Below, one piece after another: positions 24,927 to 32,156 of a stretch of 64,000 bases of DNA. The notes below the pieces were generated by a model that was not told the DNA's origin, made no database searches, and worked only from the letters and a program-made list of their open reading frames with translations. This DNA is from Cryptosporangium minutisporangium (GTDB lineage: Bacteria; Actinomycetota; Actinomycetes; Mycobacteriales; Cryptosporangiaceae). Both the position numbers and the translations under genes were made by a program. The first letter of the stretch is position 1, and each line of letters begins with the position of its first letter. The DNA lies in the NCBI RefSeq assembly GCF_039536245.1, contig NZ_BAAAYN010000005.1:1-64000 (forward strand). Reading direction: 5' to 3'.

Positions 24927-25409
24927 ATGAATCTGGAGCGGACAGTTCTTCTCTCGATAGGAGTTTCCTACTCCTTCGTCACCGCCAGCGGGCAGCGCGC
25001 CGCGGTGATCGTGCACGGATCCGGTGATCGTTCCCTCGTCGTCTACGAGTCCGACGACTCCGAGCAGGTGCTGCACGCGCTGGACCTGGAGGAAGCAGAA
25101 GCACGGACGGTTGCTGAGCTACTGGGTCTGCCCCTGGTCGCCGACCGGGTCGCGAACGTGGTGCCGGGGATGGACGGGATGAACGCCGTGCGCATCCCAC
25201 TGCCGGTCGGCTCGCCGTGCGCTGGACGTGCACTCGGCGAGACCCGGGCGCGGACCCGTACCGGCGCGTCCATCGTCGCGGTGCTGCGGGACGGACAGAC
25301 GGTGATGGGGCCCGCACCGGACTTCGTACTCCAGCACGGTGATTCGGTAGTGGTGGTGGGCGATGATCCAGGCATAGCGGGCATCCGTGAGTTGCTCATC
25401 ACCGGCTGA
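24927..25409 (+). CDS. TrkA-C (RCK_C) domain regulator of cation/proton antiport, 160 aa
   Basis: The N-terminal ~75 residues resemble the extra domain of KhtT-type subunits (a short strand, then YSFVTASGQRAAVIVHGSG). The C-terminal half (about 88-158) is an RCK_C domain: GSPCAGRALGE, TGASIVAVLRDGQ, then LQHGDSVVVVGD. In KhtTU systems such a soluble subunit gates a CPA2 antiporter in response to pH or nucleotide. Here no CPA2 antiporter is present. The gene stands 90 bp upstream of the mrp operon, so regulation of Mrp is an attractive but unproven idea. Confidence 0.8.
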   Translation: MNLERTVLLSIGVSYSFVTASGQRAAVIVHGSGDRSLVVYESDDSEQVLHALDLEEAEARTVAELLGLPLVADRVANVVPGMDGMNAVRIPLPVGSPCAGRALGETRARTRTGASIVAVLRDGQTVMGPAPDFVLQHGDSVVVVGDDPGIAGIRELLITG

Positions 25410-25499
25410 GCAGTGAGCCTCAGGGTGGTTGTTCCGTCGCGGGGCCGGATACGGCACGCCTCGCGTAGGTCCCCCGGCCGGAACTCCTAGGAGGGGCGA

Positions 25500-28364
25500 G
25501 TGCTGGTCCTGCTGGTTGTCCATCTGATCGCCGCCTCGCTCGCTCCCCTCCTGGTTCAACGGCTAGGGCTGCGCGCCTTCTATCTGCTGGCCACGGTTCC
25601 GGCGGCGGCGGTCGCGTGGGCGCTGGCGCACACGGCCGGGATGCTCGACGGTCGCGCGGTGGTCGAGGTGTACCCCTGGGTACGCCAGCTGCAAATCGAC
25701 CTGGCGCTGCGAATGACCACGCTCTCGTGGTTGATGGTGCTGCTCGTCGGTGCGGTCGGAGCCCTGGCACTCGTCTACTGCGTCCGGTACTTCACTGCTG
25801 ACGAGCCGGGCCTGGCCCTCTTCGCCGGCGTCTTCGTGGGATTCGCCGGCGCGATGCTCGGCCTGGTCGTCTCCGACAACCTGCTCGTGATGTACACGTT
25901 CTGGGAACTGACGACCGTACTGTCCTACCTGCTGATCGGGCACAACCCAGCCAGCCGAACCAGCCGGACGGCCGCCACCCAGGCCTTGATCCTCACCACG
26001 TTGGGCGGCCTGGCCATGTTGGTCGGGATCATCATGCTCGGCGAACACGCCGGCAGCTATCGGTGGTCGCAGATGGCCGCCGACCCGCCGACCGGCGGCT
26101 ACCTCTCGATCGCGCTGGTCCTCCTGCTGGCCGGTGCGCTGTCCAAGTCCGCGATCTTCCCGTTCAGTTTCTGGCTTCCCGCCGCGATGGCCGCTCCCAC
26201 GCCGGTCAGCGCTTATCTGCACGCTGCCGCAATGGTCAAGGCGGGTGTCTTCCTACTTGCTCTGGTCGCGCCGGTCTACGCCGACGCTGCGATCTGGCGA
26301 CCGGTCGTCCTGATCGCCGGAATCCTGACGATGCTCTTCGGTGGGTGGACGGCGTTGCGCCAGCACGACCTGAAATTGCTTCTCGCGTACGGCACGGTCA
26401 GCCAGCTCGGGCTGCTGTTCGTCGTGCTCGGCGCCGGTTTCCGGGCCGCCGCGCTGGCCGGGGTGATGATGCTGCTGGCGCACGCGCTGTTCAAGGCCGC
26501 GCTGTTCTTCGTCGTCGGCATCATCGACCACACCGCGGGCACCCGGGATCTGCGCCGGATCACCGGGCTCCGGCGCCGAGAGCCGCTGTTGTTCGCGGTG
26601 GCCGTCCTCGCATCGGCGTCGATGGCAGGCGTACCGCCGCTGGCCGGATTCGTCGGCAAGGAGGCGACCTTCGAGGCGTTCTTCGCAGCTGACCGCTGGC
26701 GATGGGTGACCTTGGTCGGCGTTGTGGCCGGGTCGGCCCTGACGGTCGCGTACAGCCTGCGGTTTCTCTGGGGCGCGTTCGCCGACAAAGCACCAACGAG
26801 GACGGCCAGCGGCGGTGCGTTCGCCAAGCCTCCTGCCCACCGGGTGTCGGTCGTCTTTCTCCTCCCGGCGGCGCTGCTCGCGGTGGCCGGTCTCGCCGCC
26901 GGGCTCGGCGCATCAGGGCTGGACCGACTGTTTGCCGGATACGCCGACGCTTTCCCGGACACGGACGGATATCACCTCGCACTGTGGCACGGCCTGACGC
27001 CCGCGCTGGGATTGTCCGCGCTCGCGCTCGCCGCGGGCGCCGTGGTGTTCAAGTGGACGGTCCGGCCGGGCGGGTGGCAGCGGCTGCGGCTGCCGGTGAC
27101 GGGCAGCACCGCATACGAGCGAATCATCGGCTGGGTGGGGCGGCTCGCCGTCGAGGTGACCGGGGCTACCCAACGCGGCTCACTGCCGTTCTATCTGGGC
27201 ACGATCCTCCTGGTCCTGACGGCGCTGGGCAGCAGCGCGTTGCTCCTGGGCGGACCCTTTCCGGCCCAGGGCCGGCTATGGGACACGCCGCTACAGCTTG
27301 TTCCGGCGGGTGCTCTGGTCATCGCTGCGGTCTTCGCGGTGCGGGCCCATCGCCGGTTGACCGCCGTCGTCTTGGTGGGAGTGACGGGCTACTCGACGGC
27401 GATGCTGTTCGTCCTGCACGGCGCACCGGACCTGGCCATGACCCAGTTCCTGGTCGAGACGTGCACCCTGGTGATGTTCGTGCTGGTGCTGCGCAGGCTG
27501 CCCGGGCACTTCTCCCGCCGACCGTGGGTGGCCAGCCGATGGATGCGAGTTGCCATCGGCGTCGCGGTGGGCACGGTGGTCGCCGGCATGGCATACGTGG
27601 CAACCGGCGCCCGTCAGGCGACGTCCATCGCTACCGGCTTTCCGGAGCCCGCCGTCTCCTACGGCGGCGGCCGGAACGTGGTCAACGTGACCCTCGTCGA
27701 CATCCGGGCCTGGGACACCATGGGTGAGATCTCGGTGCTGGTGGCTGCCGCCACCGGCTTGGCCAGCCTCGTCTTCGCCGGTTCGGGACAGCTGCGCCGC
27801 GGGCTCCTCCGACCACCGCCGCTGGCGCCACCGCCGGGGCGAATCTGGCTGATGGCCGGGCACACCGTCCAGGCCGGACTGCGCTCACCCATCCTCGAGG
27901 TGGTCACACGGCTGCTGTTCCACACCATCGTGCTGTTCTCCGTCTACTTGCTGTTCTCCGGTCACAACGCCCCCGGCGGTGGTTTCGCGGGCGGACTCGT
28001 GGTCGGGCTGGCCCTGGTCCTGCGGTACCTCGCGGGCGGCCGCCACGAGCTGAACGTGGCCGCACCGGTCGACGCCGGTCTGATGCTCGGCACCGGCCTG
28101 CTCATCGCCGTCGGCACCGGCGTGACGGCCATGCTCTTCGGCGGTGAGGTACTGCAGAGCACACTGCTGGACGCGCACGTGCCGGTGCTCGGGCACGTCC
28201 ACTTCGTCACGTCCATGATCTTCGACGTCGGCGTCTACCTGGTCGTGATCGGCGTGATCCTGGAAATCCTGCGCAGCCTCGGCAGCGAGGTGGACCGCCA
28301 GGAGCAGGCCGAGTGGGCCCAAACCGAGGCCGTCGCCCGGCGCGACGAGGAGGAGCTGGTGTGA
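25500..28364 (+). CDS. mrpA: Mrp Na+/H+ antiporter subunit A fused to subunit B, 954 aa
   Basis: This is the largest Mrp membrane subunit. The N-terminal ~500 residues form the proton-pumping, NuoL-like bundle, with the Lys/Glu-bearing helices in GALSKSAIFPFSFWLP and HAAAMVKAGVF. The middle carries the MrpA-specific NuoJ-like part (FLVETCTLVMFVLVLRRLP). The end (about 805-930) is the MnhB domain (VYLLFSGHNAPGGGFAGGL). GTG start with AGGAGG five bases upstream. The length is normal for actinobacterial A/B fusions, and a separate mrpB is absent. It exchanges cytoplasmic Na+ for external H+. Confidence 0.94.
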   Translation: MLVLLVVHLIAASLAPLLVQRLGLRAFYLLATVPAAAVAWALAHTAGMLDGRAVVEVYPWVRQLQIDLALRMTTLSWLMVLLVGAVGALALVYCVRYFTADEPGLALFAGVFVGFAGAMLGLVVSDNLLVMYTFWELTTVLSYLLIGHNPASRTSRTAATQALILTTLGGLAMLVGIIMLGEHAGSYRWSQMAADPPTGGYLSIALVLLLAGALSKSAIFPFSFWLPAAMAAPTPVSAYLHAAAMVKAGVFLLALVAPVYADAAIWRPVVLIAGILTMLFGGWTALRQHDLKLLLAYGTVSQLGLLFVVLGAGFRAAALAGVMMLLAHALFKAALFFVVGIIDHTAGTRDLRRITGLRRREPLLFAVAVLASASMAGVPPLAGFVGKEATFEAFFAADRWRWVTLVGVVAGSALTVAYSLRFLWGAFADKAPTRTASGGAFAKPPAHRVSVVFLLPAALLAVAGLAAGLGASGLDRLFAGYADAFPDTDGYHLALWHGLTPALGLSALALAAGAVVFKWTVRPGGWQRLRLPVTGSTAYERIIGWVGRLAVEVTGATQRGSLPFYLGTILLVLTALGSSALLLGGPFPAQGRLWDTPLQLVPAGALVIAAVFAVRAHRRLTAVVLVGVTGYSTAMLFVLHGAPDLAMTQFLVETCTLVMFVLVLRRLPGHFSRRPWVASRWMRVAIGVAVGTVVAGMAYVATGARQATSIATGFPEPAVSYGGGRNVVNVTLVDIRAWDTMGEISVLVAAATGLASLVFAGSGQLRRGLLRPPPLAPPPGRIWLMAGHTVQAGLRSPILEVVTRLLFHTIVLFSVYLLFSGHNAPGGGFAGGLVVGLALVLRYLAGGRHELNVAAPVDAGLMLGTGLLIAVGTGVTAMLFGGEVLQSTLLDAHVPVLGHVHFVTSMIFDVGVYLVVIGVILEILRSLGSEVDRQEQAEWAQTEAVARRDEEELV

Positions 28365-28810
28365 GGCCGAATCTGCTCTTGGTGATCGTCATCGGAGTGC
28401 TCTTCGCCTGCGGTGTGACCCTGCTGCTCGAGCGCACTCTGACTCGGGTGATCCTCGGGGTGACCCTGCTCGGCAACGGAGCGAATCTGCTGATTCTGTT
28501 GGGCGGCGGGTACGGCGGACCGCCGATCGTGGGGGTCACTCCCGAGTCCGAGATGAGCGATCCTCTCGCCCAGGCCATGATCCTGACCGCCATCGTGATC
28601 ACGCTCGGCATGACCGCCCTGCTCCTGGCGATGGCCTATCGCAGCTGGGTCTTGACCGGACACGACGAGGTGCAGGACGACATCGAGGACCGTCGGATCA
28701 GGCAGCGCGCCGAACAGGACCAGGGCCCGGAGGGCCAGGACGACACGGAGGGCGAGTCCGCGCTCGTGGCTCCGGTGCCGACCGCCGACGAGGAGGGAAG
28801 ACCGCGATGA
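28361..28810 (+). CDS. mrpC: Mrp antiporter subunit C, 149 aa
   Basis: This NuoK-like subunit has three TM helices in the first ~105 residues. The conserved RVILGVTLLGNGANLLIL segment is followed by SDPLAQAMILTAIVITL, the signature of MnhC/MrpC. A charged C-terminal tail of about 40 residues is longer than usual. GTG 28361 overlaps the mrpA stop by 4 bases. Confidence 0.93.
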   Translation: MRPNLLLVIVIGVLFACGVTLLLERTLTRVILGVTLLGNGANLLILLGGGYGGPPIVGVTPESEMSDPLAQAMILTAIVITLGMTALLLAMAYRSWVLTGHDEVQDDIEDRRIRQRAEQDQGPEGQDDTEGESALVAPVPTADEEGRPR

Positions 28811-30375
28811 CGTGGCTCGTCCCGCTGCCGGTGGTGATGCCGCTGCTCGGCGCGGCACTGATCCTGGTGATCGTCCGACGGCCGGTGGTTCAGCGGGCGG
28901 TCAGCCTGGTCGTGCTGGCCGCCACGCTCGCCGTCGCAGTGGCGCTCCTGGCGCTGACCACCGCAGACGGTCCAATGGTCGTCTCCGTGGGCGGATGGGC
29001 CGCCCCGATCGGCGTCGTGCTCGTCGCCGACCAGCTCGCGGCTTTGATGCTCGTGGTCTCCTCCGCGGTGACGCTGAGCGTGCTGGTGTACTCGATCGGT
29101 CAGGGCGTGACCCAGGGCGACGACCGAGTCACGCCGGTGTCGGTCTACCATCCGACGTACCTGATCCTCACGGCCGGTGTCACCAACGCGTTCCTCGCCG
29201 GTGACCTGTTCAACCTCTACGTCGGCTTCGAGATCCTGCTCGCCGCCAGCTACGTCCTGATCACCCTCGGCGCCACCGAGGGCCGCATCCGCGACGGCAC
29301 CACTTACGTGGTGGTCAGTCTCTTGTCGTCGCTCGTCTTCCTGATCGGCATCGGCCTGGTGTACGCGGCCACCGGCACCCTCAACCTGGCCCAGTTGGCG
29401 GGCCGCCTCGACGCCCTGCCCGACGGCGTGCGATTGGTGCTCCAGAGCACGCTGCTGCTGGCGTTCGGCATCAAGGCCGCCGTGTTCCCCCTGTCGGCCT
29501 GGTTGCCCGACAGCTACCCGACGGCCATCGCCCCGGTCACCGCTGTCTTCGCCGGCCTGCTCACCAAGGTCGGCGTCTACGCGATCATCCGAACGGAGAC
29601 GCTGCTGTTCCCCGGGGGCAGGGGCGCGGATGTGCTCCTGATCGCCGCCCTGCTGACCATGCTCGTAGGCATCCTCGGCGCGGTGGCCCAGTCGGACATC
29701 AAACGGCTGCTGTCGTTCACGCTCGTCAGCCACATCGGCTACATGCTCTTCGGGATCGGGCTCGCCTCCACTGCCGGGCTCGCCGCGGCCATCTTCTACG
29801 TGGTGCACCACATCGTCATCCAGACGACGCTGTTCCTCGCCGCCGGCCTGATCGAGCGACGAGAAGGCACGACCAATCTGGAGCACCTCGGTGGCCTGGC
29901 CCGGCTGGCACCGTTGCTCGGCGTTTTGTTCTTCATCCCGGCGCTCAACCTCGCCGGCATCCCGCCGTTCTCCGGCTTCCTCGGCAAACTCGGGCTGCTG
30001 CAAGCCGGAGTCAGCGACGGTGGGACGCTCGGCTGGCTACTGGTCGCCGGCGGAGTGCTCACCAGCCTGCTGACTCTCTACGCGGTGTCCCGGGTGTGGA
30101 ATCTGGCCTTCTGGCGCACCCCGATTACCACGCTCACCAGCGGCCCCGAGGCGTCCAGCGAAGGCGAGGCGTCGCCGGCTAGCACAGCGGTGGACAGTGA
30201 AACCGGTCCGCGACTGCCGCGGCTGATGGTCGCGGCAACGCTCGCGCTGGTCGTGCTCGGGGTCGGCCTGACCGTGGTTGCCGGGCCCTTGTTCGACATC
30301 AGCACCGACGCCGCCACCCAGTTGCTGGATCGCCAACCGTACGTTCGGGCCGTTTTCCCGGACGGTGCGCCGTGA
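28807..30375 (+). CDS. mrpD: Mrp antiporter subunit D, 522 aa
   Basis: This NuoM/N-like proton-translocating subunit has about 14 TM helices. Conserved motifs are GDLFNLYVGFEILL (with the membrane Glu), FGIKAAVFPLSAWLPDSYP (membrane Lys) and SDIKRLLSFTLVSHIGYM. The start overlaps mrpC (ATGA). A hydrophilic insert near residues 440-470 precedes the last helix. Confidence 0.94.
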   Translation: MTWLVPLPVVMPLLGAALILVIVRRPVVQRAVSLVVLAATLAVAVALLALTTADGPMVVSVGGWAAPIGVVLVADQLAALMLVVSSAVTLSVLVYSIGQGVTQGDDRVTPVSVYHPTYLILTAGVTNAFLAGDLFNLYVGFEILLAASYVLITLGATEGRIRDGTTYVVVSLLSSLVFLIGIGLVYAATGTLNLAQLAGRLDALPDGVRLVLQSTLLLAFGIKAAVFPLSAWLPDSYPTAIAPVTAVFAGLLTKVGVYAIIRTETLLFPGGRGADVLLIAALLTMLVGILGAVAQSDIKRLLSFTLVSHIGYMLFGIGLASTAGLAAAIFYVVHHIVIQTTLFLAAGLIERREGTTNLEHLGGLARLAPLLGVLFFIPALNLAGIPPFSGFLGKLGLLQAGVSDGGTLGWLLVAGGVLTSLLTLYAVSRVWNLAFWRTPITTLTSGPEASSEGEASPASTAVDSETGPRLPRLMVAATLALVVLGVGLTVVAGPLFDISTDAATQLLDRQPYVRAVFPDGAP

Positions 30376-31007
30376 CGGCGGGCAACGACCGGATCGAAAC
30401 TCCGGACGACGTCCGCTCCGACACCACTTCGGCCGCGCCCGGTGGGCTGTCTCGGCGGATCCGCTGGCGAGACCGGGCGGTCGCGGTCGCCGTCCTGGTC
30501 ACCGTGTGGACTCTGCTGTGGGGCGTGTTGTCCTGGGCGAATCTCCTGAGCGGGCTGCTGGTCTCAGCCGTCGTGCTGACCGTCTTCCCCCTGCCGCCGG
30601 TCACTTTCGCCGGCCGGCTACGGCCACTGGGGCTGGCACGCTTCTCGCTGCAGTTCTTCGTCGATCTCGTGCGCGCGAGCGCACAGCTGAGTTGGATGGC
30701 CTTCCGGCCCGGCCGCCAGCCACGAAGCGCCATCATTCGCGTACCGCTGCGAGTGCGCTCCGACCTCGTTCTCACTCTCACCGGCGAGGTCGTCTCGTTG
30801 GTCCCCGGCAGCCTGATCGTCGACACCGACCAGGCCAGTACTGCCCTCTACATCCACGTCATCGGTGTCGCCGATCGCGCGGAGGTGGAGCGTTTCCGCC
30901 GAACCGTGTACGAGGTCGAGGCCCGCATCGTGCGGGCCATCGGCTCCGACGCCGAGATACGTCAGCTGGACACCCCGCCCACCGCGAGCCAGGGAGACCC
31001 CACATGA
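30372..31007 (+). CDS. mrpE: Mrp antiporter subunit E, 211 aa
   Basis: The MnhE family is recognised by two N-terminal TM helices and the cytoplasmic segment LVRASAQLSWMAF...RSDLVLTLTGEVVSLVPGS. An N-terminal hydrophilic extension of about 30 residues is unusual. GTG 30372 overlaps the mrpD stop by 4 bases. Confidence 0.92.
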   Translation: MTAGNDRIETPDDVRSDTTSAAPGGLSRRIRWRDRAVAVAVLVTVWTLLWGVLSWANLLSGLLVSAVVLTVFPLPPVTFAGRLRPLGLARFSLQFFVDLVRASAQLSWMAFRPGRQPRSAIIRVPLRVRSDLVLTLTGEVVSLVPGSLIVDTDQASTALYIHVIGVADRAEVERFRRTVYEVEARIVRAIGSDAEIRQLDTPPTASQGDPT

Positions 31008-31264
31008 TCATCGTCGCGGCGGCCGTCACGGCACTTCTTGCCGCAGGGGCCGTGCTGGTGCTGATACGACTGGTCCGCGGCCCCTCGACGCTGGACCGCA
31101 TCGTCGCCGCCGACGTGCTACTCGCCATCGTGGTCTGCGCGATCGCCACCGAAGCGGCCTACACGCGCGACGCCACCTCACTGCCGATCCTGGTCGGACT
31201 GTCGATCCTCGGCTTCATCGGCTCGGTCAGCGTCGGCCGGTTCGCCCCGGGGAGCAGGCGATGA
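31004..31264 (+). CDS. mrpF: Mrp antiporter subunit F, 86 aa
   Basis: This small three-helix MnhF subunit has the family hallmark RLVRGPSTLDRIVAADVL between helices 1 and 2. It overlaps mrpE and mrpG by 4 bases on each side. Confidence 0.93.
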   Translation: MIIVAAAVTALLAAGAVLVLIRLVRGPSTLDRIVAADVLLAIVVCAIATEAAYTRDATSLPILVGLSILGFIGSVSVGRFAPGSRR

Positions 31265-31656
31265 CCATTCAAACCGTCGCCGACGTCCTCGCCGCCACCT
31301 GTCTGATCTCCGGCGCCGTCCTCAGCGTGGCGGCCGGGGTCGGTCTCCTCCGCTTTCCGGATCTGCTGTCCCGGATGCACTCCGCGACCAAGCCCCAGGT
31401 GCTCGGGCTGCTGCTGATCCTCACCGGCGCCGCCCTGCGGCTGCAGAACACGATCGACATCACCACCCTCGTCCTCGTCGGCGTGTTCCAACTCGCGACG
31501 GCTCCCGTCAGCGCCCACATGGTCGGCCGGGCGGTCTACCGTGCCGGGCGGGTACGCCAGGACGTCCTGATTCTCGACGAGCTGACCGATCACACCAGTG
31601 ATCAGGTCTCCGAGCCGGATCCCGCCCCTCGCGAGCCCTCGACCAGGGACGACTGA
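31261..31656 (+). CDS. mrpG: Mrp antiporter subunit G, 131 aa
   Basis: The MnhG family is seen in the three TM helices and VGLLRFPDLLSRMHSATKPQ, the diagnostic motif. The last ~35 residues are an acidic tail. It completes a strictly overlapping A(B)-C-D-E-F-G operon in which every junction is a 4-base overlap. Confidence 0.93.
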   Translation: MTIQTVADVLAATCLISGAVLSVAAGVGLLRFPDLLSRMHSATKPQVLGLLLILTGAALRLQNTIDITTLVLVGVFQLATAPVSAHMVGRAVYRAGRVRQDVLILDELTDHTSDQVSEPDPAPREPSTRDD

Positions 31657-31854
31657 ACGACAGCGCCCACGTTCGCTGTGCTGGCCGCGGAGTCCTAGAG
31701 GGGTGCGGAATCAGTGTTTCGGTGCGGTCACCGAGTCGGCGTGGTTGCTCGTCCCCGCCGGCGCGCTGAGTACTCCTGTCGCGAGCAGACGATAACCTGG
31801 CCGCGGCGAAGCGTAGCCGAGCGTTTACCGTCGAGACTCGACCTGGAGGGCATG

Positions 31855-32130
31855 ATGCCCATCTTCATGATCGAACGACGCTTCGCCGAGGAGTTCGAGC
31901 CGACGCTCCACGGGGCCGCGGAAGTGAACCTGATCAACGACGAAGAAAAAGTGCGCTGGCTGTACTCGTTCCTCGCGGCCGACAAACGCAAAACCTACTG
32001 CCTCTACGAGGCGGAGTCGGCCGAGGCGATCCGGCGGGCAGCGGCTCGCGCGGGGCTGCCCGCGGACGTCGTCGTCGAGCTCGGTGACCGGATCGAAGCG
32101 ACCGGTCGCATGGTGCCGGTGGAGTCCTGA
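31855..32130 (+). CDS. DUF4242 (SCO4226-like) protein, 91 aa
   Basis: This small ferredoxin-fold-like protein matches the nickel-binding SCO4226/DUF4242 pattern (MPIFMIERRF near the N-terminus; EEKVRWLYSFLAADKRKTYC; YEAESAEAIRRAAARAGLPA). The second of two adjacent ATGs is chosen because GGAGGG lies about five bases upstream of it. It is monocistronic, just before the convergent LAL regulator. Confidence 0.85.
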   Translation: MPIFMIERRFAEEFEPTLHGAAEVNLINDEEKVRWLYSFLAADKRKTYCLYEAESAEAIRRAAARAGLPADVVVELGDRIEATGRMVPVES

Positions 32131-32156
32131 GCCGGCCTGCCGATTCCACCCGGCCG

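Noticed and set aside
28636-30003. 455-aa minus-strand open frame over mrpD
   Set aside because: His/Gln/Asp-rich antisense shadow of a membrane protein gene. mrpD motifs are unmistakable.
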